From: Diploptera punctata
Lineage: Eukaryota; Arthropoda; Insecta; Blattodea; Blaberidae
DNA: 64,000 nt
Direction of reading: 5' to 3'
Assembly (NCBI GenBank): GCA_030220185.1
Contig: JASPKZ010009935.1
Coordinates: 62,001-126,000 of the forward strand
Positions 44,829 to 55,961 of this stretch are shown here, one piece after another; position 1 is the stretch's first letter; every line of letters starts with the position of its first letter. The position numbers and the translations under genes were made by a program. Under the pieces are notes generated by a model that was given only the letters and a program-made list of their open reading frames with translations, searched no databases and was not told the DNA's origin.

Positions 44829-45046
44829 ATCCCAACTCTTACTAATTAAAAGAAATATCATAGTGTTACTTCCTTTAAATATTAAATGTACTGTGTATAC
44901 CTAGTCGATAACTGATACAAAATGACACTGCTAAATATCCTCACAGTGAACTTACTTGTAAGGAATGTTGAGGTTTTTCTAGGACTATTGTAAAATAAAA
45001 TACAAATAAAAGTCCAAAATATATCTCAACATAAATTGATAATTAC

Positions 45047-47295
45047 CAGGGAATGGAAGTTCATGCATTTGCATATTTGTTCTCTCTCGTTGTGCAAATA
45101 TGCCGAAAGGTTATCTACACGAATCACAAATTTCTGAATACAATAATATTGTTTTTATTGTGCATAAATGTGCATATTTTACCTTTATTTATAAATGCAT
45201 CATATTTTAACATTTATGCAGGGAAGCTGCATATTTGGTATATTTATTTCTATTTTTCAAATATTTAAAGGTTTTTAAATTTTAAAATTTCATTAATTTA
45301 AATTAAATAGTTAATTAAAAAATGTAACGTAGTAAACATGATTAATATATGTTATGAATTTTGTTTAACGATGAATGGCACACCCATTGGGAGCCCCTCA
45401 AGTTTTCGTGAATTTTTCACACGGTCTGTTGGTGAATCCCCGTATATATTCCACGTGCAGCGAAGGTCAACAGTAATGCGCTAATGCATCGGACTCACGA
45501 GCAGTTGTGTCTTCGTTCATTGAACAAGTGTCTAGTTTTTGTGTGTGGTGAAGTGGATGTAAACTGTTAAGGGGGCTTCCTATACCGCTATTAAATCATG
45601 CCCAAAGTTAGATTAAGTAATTCAGGTAGACTTCAATCATTTGTAAATGAATTTCGTAACGAGTTTATTTCCACGGATAATAGAATTTTATTTTGTAAAG
45701 CATGTGAGAAAAAAGTAGGCAGTGAGAAACGGTTTCAAGTGTTGCAGCATATAAACACATCCAAACATAAGGAATTAGTAATTAAAAAACGTGAAACGGA
45801 AAATAATCCAAAGCAAAAACAACTTGTGGAGTGTTTAGGTAGTAGGTTAACTCAGTTTTTTCAGACCTGTGTGATGTTTTTATAGCATGGGATATTCCTC
45901 TCTTTAAACCCAATAATCCAACGCTAAGAAATTTTCTTCAGAAATACAGCAACGAACATGTACCAGATGGAAGTACTTTACAAAAAACATATGTAAGCCA
46001 GTGTTACAACAGTGTAATATCAAATATTCAGAATACTCTTAGGAATCAATTTGTATGGATTAGTGTTGATGAAACGACGGATTGTGAAGGTCGTTACATA
46101 GTGAATTTTATAGTTGGAGCCCTTTGTAAAGAAAATCCCACAACTCCGTATCTTCTGAATGTTGCAGTGTTAGAAGTTACTAACAATGCAACAATTACTC
46201 AGTTTGTTATTGATTCGCTGAAAATATTGTGGCCTGATGGCATTAAGTACGATAATATGCTCCTCTTGATAACGGACTCTGCTAGTTATACGATAAAATC
46301 AGGTACAACACTGAAAGGTATTTTCGCTCATATGATTCACTTAACATGTCTTGCACACGGCCTTCATCGTATATCAGAGACTATTCGAACATGTTATCCT
46401 TTAGTGGACAAGCTAGTGTCATCTGTTAAGAAAGTATTTAAGAAAGCTCCGTCCAGAGTTCAAAAGTTCACAACAATAGCGCCTGACGTTCCCCTCCCGC
46501 CACAGCCAATTTTAACCCGTTGGGGCACATGGCTGGAAGCTGCTCTATACTATTCAGAACATTTTTCTAAAATTAAAGAAATTATAAATATTTTTGATTC
46601 AAGTGAAGCAGCATCTATCGAATTAGCACAGAAAACTGCATCGGACAATGAATTAAAAAGCAACTTGTATTCATATCATCTCATTTTCATTTTATTCCTA
46701 AAGCAATTAGGTCATTGGAAGCAGTTGGTATTCCTTTACTGCAGTCTTTAGCAGATTTCGATAGAACGATCTCCAGTTTAATATCAGTTCCGGGAAATGT
46801 AGGAGATATAGTGAAAGAAAAAACAGAAAATATTATTTCCAAAAACCCTGGCTATTATAAACTTGTAGAAATTCGAGATATTCTCGAAGGAAAAACACAA
46901 AACAAACCAACAAAGTTATCTATAGAACAGCTCACAGTTTTTTTTTTGCAAGCCCCTCTTACTTCTTTCGACGTAGAACGAAGTTTTTCGCGTTACAAAG
47001 CTATGCTGAGAGACAACAGGCGAAGATTTACTACAGAAAACATACGTCACTGGTTAGTTGTGAACTGCAACAGTAGTAATGGAGCATTCAGCAATGAGGC
47101 AAGCACTTCAAAATCCAGAGACTAAACATAAGTTATCTATGAACCTATAACGTATTATTCTGTTAAAATAATCTCAGATTGATTATGCATATTTTGTGTC
47201 ATATTTACTAATTTTTACAGCATATTTAGCTATTTTTTACGGCATAAATGCATACATATTCTTCACGTTTTTAGGGCATGAACTTCCGTTCCCTG
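45047..47295 (+). mobile_element. hAT transposon with TIRs
   Basis: Ends CAGGGAATGGAAGTTCATGC and the complement of CAGGGAACGGAAGTTCATGC. The flanks ATAATTAC (45039-45046) and ATATTTAC (47296-47303) form an 8-bp duplication with one change. Subterminal GCATATTT repeats lie inside both ends. A 2.25-kb length and a coding core fit an autonomous hAT with two frame breaks. Confidence 0.9.
45598..47125 (+). pseudogene. hAT transposase (BED finger, nuclease, dimer domain)
   Basis: Starts MPKVRLSNSGRLQSFVNEFR; a BED-type finger CKACEKKVGSEKRFQVLQHI ends with H-x4-H. After a frame change near 45870 the sequence runs through ISVDETTDCEG to LLLITDSASYTIKSG and HMIHLTCLAHGLHRISETIR, then TRWGTWLEAALYYSEHF. 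After a second change near 46690 comes the C-terminal dimerisation part, LTSFDVERSFSRYKAML. These are the hAT landmarks in order. It resembles the CGG-binding-protein-like hAT branch. Only two frameshifts break it. Confidence 0.88.
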
Positions 47296-47683
47296 ATATT
47301 TACATAAACTTAACAGTATGAATGTATAGTCAGCTGTTTGTGTTATTACTTGTAACATTGAAATAAATTAAAGTCATTTCAATCAGTATTGGCAATTATC
47401 GAAATGAAAATTGTAATACAACTATTAAAATACATTTATATAACATTAAAATGCTTTATTTAGACCTAATATTAAATAAGTACTGATGTCTATCTATAAC
47501 CAAACAGCCCCATATGGAGCATGGGTGTTCCCTTGTGGAAGTTCTTAATCAAGACTAATGTAGTTATTAAATTAATTTTAGTCTGATTATCTTACCTCAA
47601 TATTAATGTTGATTTGTTCTTGAACATGTTTTGATTATATCATAATCATCATCAGCATCTTACCCAGACTAGTTAGATTTATG

Positions 47684-48282
47684 TTACACACCCTGGATGT
47701 CGATGTCATCTCCATCCTGTGGTTGGCCAAAGAACCTCCAAACAAGGTCATGCTCTGTTGGTATTTCAAAATTCATAACTCTGTTTTTGTTCTTCTGAAT
47801 ATAGATTTTTCCCCAAATAGTCAGCTCCTTTGTATTTTCTAACTGTTTTAATAATTTAGTGTGTGAATTTATATTATGTTTTTTCAGACCAAACATGAGC
47901 AGCAACTGCAGATTTTTCTATTTCCCCATTTTTAATATTTCTTATGTGTTCTTTGGTTCTAATTTTTAGGTTTCTTTTTGTTTTTCCTATATATATTTTT
48001 TCACAGCCCATATATTCAATTTGATATATTCCTGATTTTTTTATTTTTATCAGTTTTTTCATTTTTGTTGGTTTTTATTAGTTTATTTAAACTGTAGTTA
48101 TTTTTCGGTACTAATTTAATATGAAACTTCTCAAATGTTTTTTGGAATTTATTGTGTACCCAAGGGTGATATGTGAATTTCCTATATTTTTTCATAGGTG
48201 AAAAATTGAATTTGGGATTCATAGGACAGAAACTCATACGGAAAATTTTATTAAGTCTACAGGGTTCAATCCAATTGGACAT
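47684..48282 (-). pseudogene. GIY-YIG of PLE family D, inverted piece
   Basis: Minus-strand pieces read FTYHPWVHNKFQKTFEKF, LVPKNNYSLNKLIKTNK, KKSGIYQIEYMGCEKIYIGK (48045-47985) and ELTIWGKIYIQKNKNRVMNF. Two frame changes split the domain. The Y in IEYMGCEK replaces the usual cysteine. Confidence 0.8.
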
Positions 48283-48334
48283 AAATTAGCAGCCTTTAAT
48301 AGTTTAACTCATAGATTGGTAAACTTACCCTTAA

Positions 48335-49904
48335 CCCTTCAGAGCGGGTGGAGTTAAATGGCCGTCAATACTCTGATGCAGGAGGAGTTCACGGGTATTT
48401 AAACCTAGCCATTCAGTGCCAGTATTCCAATAACACATTTAAATGGAAATATCTTGAGTAATTTAAATGTTTTTGCAATTCGTTTATGGTGAACCCTTAA
48501 TATAATATTTAATTAATTAAAGTTGTTACGGTTCTCACGTAACATTTCTGCATGTGCAGACTTATTTATGATTGTTGTGCCACAGTTGATGTAGGTCCTC
48601 TTTGAAAGTTTCACACATAAGTAGCGCAGTGAATTGCACTAGGAATTCTTTGAAGACTTCAGAGAACCGGCTGTACCTAACAACACAACGAAATACTTAC
48701 ACAAAGAGAAGGGTCTTCAAAAAAAAAACAGAATGAACTTCAAAAATTGGTGTGATAAATCTTCAAAGCGTAAACCAGCTGTTTGACACTCGGGCTCCAA
48801 TAAGTGTATTTTTTTCCCTTGTGTTTACTTTGTTCATGTTTATTACAAACACATTACTTCTGTGCGTTGACCTTCTTTCTTGTAGGGGGGGCAGCCTTCT
48901 CCAAATGTGTCTAACACTATGGAAACATTATTTTAGGTCGTGCGCCTTCAAAAAATTGTCTTTCTACACATGAGACATGTTGTGCTAAAAGACCTTCATC
49001 AACCCTAAATTTCAATGTCTTTCTTCTGGTTTCCAAGGTGAAACCAGTTGATGATATATGACTATAATAGCTTCACCGGGGGTGTGGACTTGAAAGATCA
49101 ACATGCTACAAGCCGGAAGATCGAGGGTTCGAGTCCCAGTGGATCAGGATTTTTAAACTGAACCAAACATTCAGGCAGCACTGTGACCCCGAAATTGACT
49201 CCAGCCTCTAACTGAAATGAGTACCAGATGCTTGTTATGGGCCATCAGACAGAGATAAGTACCCGGCTTACATCAAGTACCGATAGTCTAGAAAAAATGG
49301 GAGCCTTAACCTCCTAATATCCCAAGGAGCTCCTAAGGTCTGTAGTGGACCACTTTACCTTTTAGATACTGAGTGAATAGTAGACTATCTTTACATAATG
49401 TAAGGGTATCGTCATTTGAAATATATATATATATATCTGAAATTTACTGTTGTGATCCTGTACTATAGCGTAAATCGGAAATAACTTTGTTGGGCCTTTA
49501 TATGTACTGAATTTTGCGACATTACTATTAAAAATGAAGAGATTTGAAAATAGATTCAATTTGATAGACAAGCTAATCTACAAAAAAAAAGGTGAATTTA
49601 TTTTTCTAAGAAATCCTTTATCAAGTTATAATTATAAGAAAAATGTCAGAGGCCGCAAGAATAAATGCAAATATAAAATTATTTTAACTTGTTACTCAGG
49701 GCCGACTCATCAATTAATATGTGCACTAATATAAACTTTGAAGTCTCTACATAAAATTTATATAAATGGTAAATAGTTAATGTAAACACAAATATCATAA
49801 TAACAGTTTAAAGCAGTGCGTGTAGCTAGCATACACATCACGTCATTCCGCATTTGGTGAAGAATTCAACCTGCATACATGTCACGTCGCTCCACGCTGA
49901 CGGA
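48335..49904. mobile_element. Degenerate TTAA-flanked (piggyBac-like) insertion
   Basis: TTAA at 48331-48334 and 49905-49908, where the PLE-D coding sequence is cut and resumed. The ends CCCTTCAGAGCGGGTGGAG and the complement of TCCGTCAGCGTGGAGCGAC are weakly alike. I recognise no transposase; it contains a SINE family 2 copy and otherwise unknown sequence. Confidence 0.55.
49085..49365 (+). mobile_element. tRNA-derived SINE, family 2
   Basis: GATCGAGGGTTCGAGTCCCA is a good B box, with TCAACATGCTACAAGCC ahead of it; body matches the copy at 30330-30838, including GGGAGCCTTAACCTCCTA near the 3' end. Confidence 0.75.
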
Positions 49905-49959
49905 TTAAATTAAGAAGATTTCAAATAGGAGAAAACACACACAATCAAAGTAGCAAGAG

Positions 49960-50572
49960 AAAACGGGTTTGATGAAAAAATGGTACACAAAAGGATAGAA
50001 AAGTATGAAACAAAAAATGATAAACAGAAGTACTCTTAAAAATAAAAACCACCTATGAAAAATATAGGAAATTCACATATCACCCTTGGGTAAACAACAA
50101 ATTCCAAAAGATATTTGAGAAGTTTAATATTAAATTAGCACCGAAAAATAACTACAGTTTAAATAAACTAATGAAAACCAACAAAACTGATAAAAATAAA
50201 AAAATCAGGAATATATCAAATTGAATGTATGGGTTGTGAAAAGATATATATACAGGAAAAACAAAAAGAAACCTAAAAATTAGAACCAAAGAACACATAA
50301 GAAATATTAAAAATGGGGAAATGGAAAAATCTGCAGTTGTTGCTCATGTTTGGTCTGAAAAACATAATATAAATTCACACACTAAATTATTAAGACAGTT
50401 AGAAAATACAAAAGAGCTGACTATTTGGGAAAAAATCTATATTCAGAAGAACAAAAACAGAGTTATGAATTTTGAAATACCAAAGGAGCATGACCTTGTT
50501 TGGAGGTTCTTTGGCCAACCACAGGATGGAGCTGACACAGACATCCAGGGTGTGCAACATAAATCTAACTAG
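49960..50572 (+). pseudogene. GIY-YIG of PLE family D, forward piece
   Basis: After the insertion the PLE protein resumes near VARENGFDEKMVHKRIEKYE, continues through FKFTYHPW-like sequence with stops, and reaches MEKSAVVAHVWSEKHNINSH, LTIWEKIYIQKNKNRVMNFE and a final WRFFGQPQDGA. Frame changes near 50040 and 50215 disable it. Stop at 50570. Confidence 0.8.
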
Positions 50573-50774
50573 TCTGGGTAAGATGCTGATGATGATTATG
50601 ATATAATCAAAACATGTTCAAGAACAAATCAATATTAATATTGAGGTAAGATGATCAGACTAAAAATAATTGAATTAAAATAACCTCAAAATATCACTTC
50701 CTAAAATAAAATAATAATGTAGTTATGCTTATTCCCTACAGACATCAGCAAGGTACAAGTTGAACTTTTATAGG

Positions 50775-50960
50775 AATAAATCACTATGAGGTTTAATTAA
50801 TCTTCTAAGTAGATCGCGATTTCAGAGTGATTCTTCCGATCGACATAACATCAGTCGGCATAAGTGTACTGAGAATGGGGTTGCCAAGACCCTGAAATCA
50901 TGATCTACTTAGAAGATTAATTTTGAGGAAGGGTATGAAACATTTTAATGTATCTTAAGT
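50775..50960. mobile_element. PLE family E, short fold-back copy
   Basis: Starts with the family E extension (TATAGGAATAAATCACTATGAGGTTTAA, in part) and ends GAAACATTTTAATG. Two inverted AATCTTCTAAGTAGATC arms enclose a deletion of the middle. The right arm carries a hammerhead-like motif at 50866-50912. Confidence 0.72.
50866..50912 (+). ncRNA. Hammerhead-like motif, PLE-E
   Basis: GUA/UAC stem I (possibly extended with a bulge), core CUGAGAA (G8 is A here), extra U, stem GGGGU/ACCCU, GAAA, palindrome AUCAUGAU, C. The G8 change makes activity doubtful. Sense with VWA8. Confidence 0.5.
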
Positions 50961-50967
50961 TAAAGTT

Positions 50968-51290
50968 ACTTATTTTAGGAATTCACACTATGAAGTATAT
51001 TCAAGTTGTCTGCTCATTGCCTCAAGGAAGCACTAATTGGCAATTAAGGTATTGCTTGGATAGGAAAGGCTGATTAAATTCTGTTCATGGCTATAATTTA
51101 GGTAGAAGTTCTTTTATGAGCCCAGAAATCTTTAGACTTGGGACCCACGACTTAAATTCTCTCCCAAGGACTTATCCTTTGGATTTTTTCATCTTGAAAA
51201 ATCCATCACTCTTGACTGAGTTTGAACCCGGAAATCACGGTACCAGAAGCAAGGAACATAATTCCCATACCACCAAGGCTGATAAGTATT
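50968..51290. other. Family G scrap and tRNA-like sequence
   Basis: TTACTTATTTTAGGAATTCACACTATGAAGTA (50968-51000, here split in two by the reader) matches the family G extension. On the minus strand at about 51215-51285, GCCTTGGTGGTATGGGAATT and GGGTTCAAACTC look like a SINE head with tRNA boxes. Confidence 0.45.
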
Positions 51291-51299
51291 GATGATATG

Positions 51300-51690
51300 A
51301 TCTTATTTTTGTCCTTACCATTTAATATTTATTACCCTAGCTTGGTTATTTGAAAACTATTATGTTTCTCATGGTTTATTTATATATTTGCAAAAGTTGC
51401 ATCTGCCTTATAAATATTACAATACGTGCTACTGTAATATTCCATTTTTCAATCTTTTGTAAAATTAAAAGTTTTTTAATAAGAATGATATGAAATAAAA
51501 TTATAAAATCTGATTATGTTCCACACTTTATTTTTTGCAATTGGTCATATATTTGTAGTCACAGAGAACAAGTTAAGTAAAAAATGATAAAAATTAGTGT
51601 ACTGCGAACATATACACTATTATGTTATATGATGTTGAATCCTGGATTTTAGACAGGTTACTAATAAACAAATTAGAAGCACAGAAATTA
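51300..51690. other. Intron, no recognised feature
   Basis: Nothing recognised. Confidence 0.4.
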
Positions 51691-51699
51691 ATTTTTGAC

Positions 51700-52335
51700 A
51701 CAGAGTAGCAAACAAATTAAGGAAAAAAATTGAAAACGAAAGAATAAAATTATGAAATTCAAAAAGAATTTGAGAAGTTTAATATTAAATTAGTACCGAT
51801 AAATAACTACAGTTTAAATAAACTAATGTAAACCAACAAAAGTGAAAAAACTAATAAAAATAAAAAGTCAGGAATATATCAAATTGAATGCATGGGTTGT
51901 GAAAAGATATATATAGGAAAAACAAAAAGAAACCTAAAAATTAGTACCAAAGAACACATAAGAAATATTAAAAATGGGGAAATAGAAAAATCTGCAGTTG
52001 CTGCTCATGTTTGGTTTGAAAAACATAATATAAATTCAGACACTAAATTATTAAAACAGTTAGAAAATACAAAAGAGCTGACTATTTGGGAAAAAAATCT
52101 ATATTCAGAAGAACAAAAACAGAGTTATGAATTTTGAAATACCGACGGAGCATGAACTTGTTTGGAGGTTCTTTGGCCAACCACAGGATGGAGCTGACAT
52201 CAACATCCAGGATGTGCAACATAAATCAAACCAGTCTGGACAAGCTGATGATAAAACAGAATTGTTTTGAAACATGTCCAAGAACAAATCAACATTAATA
52301 TTGAGGTAAGATGATCAGACTAAAAATAATATCTA
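51700..52335 (+). mobile_element. PLE family D, truncated copy
   Basis: Forward-reading GIY-YIG part: KSGIYQIECMGCEKIYIGKT at about 51865-51925, EKSAVAAHVWFEKHNINSDT, and after a frame change NRVMNFEIPTEHEL at 52115-52160. The element's extension is cut off by the transposon at 52340. A hammerhead-like motif lies at 52245-52278. Confidence 0.82.
52245..52278 (+). ncRNA. Hammerhead-like motif, PLE-D
   Basis: Core CUGAUGA, extra U, stem AAAAC/GUUUU, GAAA, palindrome ACAUGU, then C. All conserved blocks match. Stem I is not convincing (CAAG on both sides), and the strong GGACA/UGUCC pairing offers a competing fold. Confidence 0.55.
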
Positions 52336-52792
52336 ACTATAGTCCGTCTGCTCAGTTAAGAGAATCTTCCCGCGCAAATATTTGAATGGATTAGGGGCTG
52401 CGGGTGAATTCTTTGTCTACTTGAAGGCCAGCATCAGGTATAGGAAGGGTCGGAAATTCTTTCTTTCGAAGGTATTGTACACTTTTGTATTGCATTTAGT
52501 GGTGAGTTGATGTATGAATTGTGCTACATGAAGTTTTTTTTTTTTTTCAACGATGAGTGAAATAATAGCAGCGTTATTTTTTCTGTGTATTATTGTGACT
52601 GTGTGTTTGATAGGAGGTACAGGTAAGCCAATTCATTCGGATAGTAAGGAGCTCGTGTGTCGCGTTCACAATTTTTTCAAAGTGAATTTTTTAAATGCAA
52701 AAACCAGCAAACCTTTATTATCAAACCTTTATTATCAGTCAGGTGTGGGACAGAATGAGTAGCACAACTGGCTTATCAAAGGCTACTATAGG

Positions 52793-53112
52793 TAGAGTCC
52801 ACCACTGTGGTGTCAAGGTAGCGTGCTGCCTTGTCATGCAGCGGGCCCGGGTTCAATCCCCAGTCGGGGCAGTTTTTCTGGATGAGGTTTTTATCGGGGT
52901 TTTTCTCACCTGTAAGACAAATGTCAGGTAAATTTTAAGGCCCAAACAGTTCCCGAAATCTTATGGCCATCATCATCATCATTTTCCTTCACCGGTGTGG
53001 AAAGCAACGGGAAGCTACCACACCTACAATTCCCTAGTAAAGCTGCAAGCATAGCATGAAAATGCTCTGATTGCAGTGAAGGACTTGCCTTCAGAGAGAA
53101 TTACTATGGATG
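52793..53112 (+). mobile_element. tRNA-derived SINE, family 1, in the mariner-like element
   Basis: B box GGGTTCAATCCCC and head CCACTGTGGTGTCAAGGTAG; body as in 12529-12832. Flanks ACTATAGG and ACTATATGG are a likely target duplication. Its insertion interrupts the helix-turn-helix stretch of the transposase (LSKATIGR). Confidence 0.8.
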
Positions 53113-54275
53113 GACTATATGGAGAATTCTGAAAGAAAAGCGGGAGACAAATGAACTTAAAAAGTCCAAGTAAGAAACGTCCTCGTGAGTGTAAGAAAAC
53201 AAATGTAGATGGTTTTGATGGCGATTGCTATAAGAAGATTAGTCCTAAGCTTATATAATGAGGGCTATATCCCAAATCTTAATGACATTCTCAGAGCATG
53301 CATGGCGAAAATAAAAGCTGACTTGACTCGATGGGCAGAATGGAAAAATTATAAAAAGATAGGATTTCAATTAAAAAAAAATGACAATAATAAATAGATC
53401 GTATTTACTTGAACGTTCTGACATAATTTCAAAGAGAAACCAATATACAATAAAAGACATTCGTATTTCAGGAAAAAAATATTATATATCTTGATGAGAC
53501 TTGGATTAATGCTCATATGACACGTGATAAAATGTGGGTAATAGATGATGACACCACTCCAGTAAAAGTTCCACTTGGTAAAGGTTCCCATCTTATTGTT
53601 GTTCATGCCGGTAGCGAGAGCAGTTTTGTTAATAATGGTTTATTAGTATTTTAGTCAAAGTGAACTAAAGACTACCATGAACAAATGGGCAGTGATAGAT
53701 TTTTATCATGGTTTAAAGACCAGCTACTTCCCAATATTCCACCAAATTCATGCATCATAATGGACAATGCCACTTATCATTCCCAAAAACTTAACAGGGC
53801 ACCCACATCAAAGTCCAAGAAATGTCAAATGCAGGAATGGTTATGGGTGAAAAAAATACCATTTGATGAGCGCATGGTCAAGGCAACCTTATATAATATA
53901 ATAAAATTGCAAAAACCCTACTTTAAAACATACAAAATAGATTAAACTAGCAGAGACAATGGGTTATTTTATTGTTCGCTTACCACTGTGTCACTGCAAA
54001 TTTAATCCGATATAATACAAAATTTTGTATGAGTCACGTAAAAACTGTTTTTCAAAAAGCCATTAATTCGGTGAATGTGTGAATGTGGAAGACTGGAGAG
54101 AAGCTTGCCATCATGCATATAAAAGGGAAGAATTTTATTGGGAAAACGCGATCAGCTGATGGATAAACTGTCTGATAGATTTATTATCAACCTGGAGGAT
54201 GACAGTGATGACAGCAGTGACTCGGAGTCCGAATTGGAAAGAGAAAGTAATGATGTTGCTGTTGAATTGGAGTGA
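53113..54275 (+). pseudogene. Tc1/mariner-type transposase (DDE_3)
   Basis: Pieces: RRLVLSLYNEGYIPNLNDIL (53245-53300), then around 53480-53640 DETWINAHMTRDKMWVIDDD (first catalytic D) and KGSHLIVVHAGSESSFVNNG, then 53685-53945 SDRFLSWFKDQLLPNIPPNS and IIMDNATYHSQK (second D). YLDETW and MDNATYH with this spacing are typical of the Tc1/mariner DDE_3 fold. Intact for short runs only; stops at 53397, 53655 and an early end at 53945. The C-terminal part and a D/E-rich tail follow. Confidence 0.8.
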
Positions 54276-54493
54276 CCTGTAAGTACAGTAATAATTTATA
54301 CATTTTTCCTGGAGTTCATATTATAATATAATATAATTCAAGTGCACGGATGGAACGTTTTCTCTCGTAGATGCTATAAGTGTTAACATATTTTAAAAAC
54401 TTTGGCTAGTTGCTCCCACTCTCCGACTGGCCAGGCAGCAACCATTTGAAAATATATGCAGGAAGATTCTCTTAACTGAGCAAACAGACTATA

Positions 54494-54935
54494 ACTCACT
54501 GGCACTATCAAACCTGTTGGTTCATGGTCATGCAAACATAAGCTCTCCATACATCCTATTCTGAGCTAATGTTTTCCAATCACCCCTGTATAATCTACTC
54601 AACTCAAATCATAGTTAATGCTATTCTTCCACCTCATTCTTGGTCTACCAACTGAGTGTTTTCCCTCTGGTTTTCCTACAAGAAACTTCCATGCACGTCT
54701 TTCATTCCCCATTTGTGTCACATGTCCTGCCCATTACAGTCTATGAGTCTTAACTTATCTGGCTTCCTATAAAGACCATGTAGTTCACAGTTAAGTTCCA
54801 TTCACCTGTCTGCTCATCTCTCTCTGGTCCAAAAATTTTCCTAAGAACTTTATTCTCAAATACTTGTAATCTCCTTTCCTCCCTTAAAGTAAGTGTCCAT
54901 GATTCGCATCCATATAATATAACTGGTAGAATAAT
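54494..54935 (-). mobile_element. LINE tail (RTE-like)
   Basis: Near copy of 14640-14985 in the same orientation (GGCACTATCAAACCTGTTGG against GGCACTATCGAACCCGTAGG), extended further upstream. Encodes the C-terminal RPVGRSRMRWE-like segment with stops. Confidence 0.7.
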
Positions 54936-55157
54936 AGATTACTATCTTCATGAAGACTAAATTTGCCTATTTTTGGTTTGAATAAACTCCAGAAAATTTT
55001 ACCTCAATGTCATGGCAGATAGTGTGCAGTAGCTTGTATTGGTGCTTGTGAGGTTTTAAGTTCTTAGAAGGTGTTTCTTGAAGTAGTGAAGAGTATTATC
55101 TACTAATAGTTATTTTAAGATATTCTGCTTTCATCGTGCGTAACGGGTCCAAAGAAA

Positions 55158-55706
55158 ATGAAGCCGTGTGACCAGGATGTAGAAAAATGTGTGAAGCGTA
55201 TGTTAGCGGGATCATGGCGGGAGCCGGCCATGTTGCAGCCGCTAGTTGCCCTCTTGAAGGATGCGGTAGTGGAAGAATTGAAAAGTGTCCTGGAGAAAAA
55301 TACACAGGTAATTCAGAGACTTGAGGCCTCTCTCCAGGAACGAGATAAAAAAATTGAGGAACTGGAACAAAAATTAGTCATTAAAAGTGACAAACTCGAA
55401 CAATACCAGCATCGTCAGTGTTTGCGAATTTTTGTTGTGCCAGAAAAGAGGGGAGAGGACACTGATATAATAGCAATTGTAAAATTTATAAGCTACAGAA
55501 AACGAAGTGAAGTATTTAGAAATAAAAAACAATTAAAGGGATCTGGCATTACCATCAGGGAAGACCTGACTAAGAGACGGCTTGACCTGCTTCAAATGTG
55601 CATACAAAAATATGAAATGAAGAATGTGTGGACATTAGATGGTGTGATACACGTGAAGCAAGGCGACACCAAACGACTTATCACCACAGTTGGTGACATT
55701 ATTTAA
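55158..55706 (+). CDS. LINE ORF1, coiled-coil protein
   Basis: 182 residues. Residues 50-85 (NTQVIQRLEASLQERDKKIE, then ELEQKLVIKSDKLEQY) form a leucine-zipper coiled coil. After it an LRIFVVPEKRGEDTD-like segment and a basic REDLTKRRLDLLQMCIQKYE stretch look like the RNA-binding end of L1/CR1-type ORF1 proteins. The frame is open, although the element's ORF2 is not. The start is the first ATG (55158), shortly after the region rich in GTG/CAG. Confidence 0.7.
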   Translation: MKPCDQDVEKCVKRMLAGSWREPAMLQPLVALLKDAVVEELKSVLEKNTQVIQRLEASLQERDKKIEELEQKLVIKSDKLEQYQHRQCLRIFVVPEKRGEDTDIIAIVKFISYRKRSEVFRNKKQLKGSGITIREDLTKRRLDLLQMCIQKYEMKNVWTLDGVIHVKQGDTKRLITTVGDII

Positions 55707-55961
55707 GCCTCCACCAAATGCTAGCCATACACATTATATTTCATTTACAGTGTTCATTTTTTTTCATTGTTTTCGTCTATAACCTATTTTTTATTTTTTA
55801 ATTAATTTACACTAAGCTTAATTTAATTTTGTACTTCATACACGAAACACCAATTGATATTTAATATTTACTGTTTTCTTGTTTTTAGTTAGTTCCATTT
55901 AGGTAAGTAACATTTCAACCATAGGTTTAAGTAATGCACCTGCAGCCCCTTTTTTCGGTCT

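Larger units (their letters stand above)
43790..44890 (+). mobile_element. PLE (unnamed family) hosting two family A insertions
   Basis: Extension-like ends (GAAGTAACATTATGAGGTTC at the left, CATAGTGTTACTTCC at the right) enclose a short GIY-YIG C-terminal relic at about 44190-44400 (EHLRNVKSGEIEKSAIAAHT, LTIWEEIYIY then a stop). It is interrupted by the family A insertions at 44006-44180 and 44576-44828. There may be two overlapping PLEs here; I cannot separate them. Confidence 0.6.
47568..50714 (+). mobile_element. Penelope-like element, family D, with nested insertions
   Basis: Flanked by TAATGTAGTTAT at 47556-47567 and 50715-50726. The left piece (to about 48200) is inverted, then the element reads forward from a connector segment (EFGI...HTENFIKSTG equivalent at 48205-48330), is interrupted by a TTAA-flanked insertion, and resumes at 49909 to the GIY-YIG end and 3' extension (AACCTCAAAATATCACTTCC). 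Confidence 0.85.
52340..54491 (+). mobile_element. Tc1/mariner-like transposon
   Basis: TIRs start TAGTCCGTCTGCTCAGTTAA and the complement of TAGTCTGTTTGCTCAGTTAA, extending through GAGAATCTTCC, with TA on both outer sides. A SINE (52793-53112) breaks the N-terminal coding region. The 3' UTR-like part includes an acidic tail (DDSDDSSDSESELEREND) before 54280. Confidence 0.85.
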
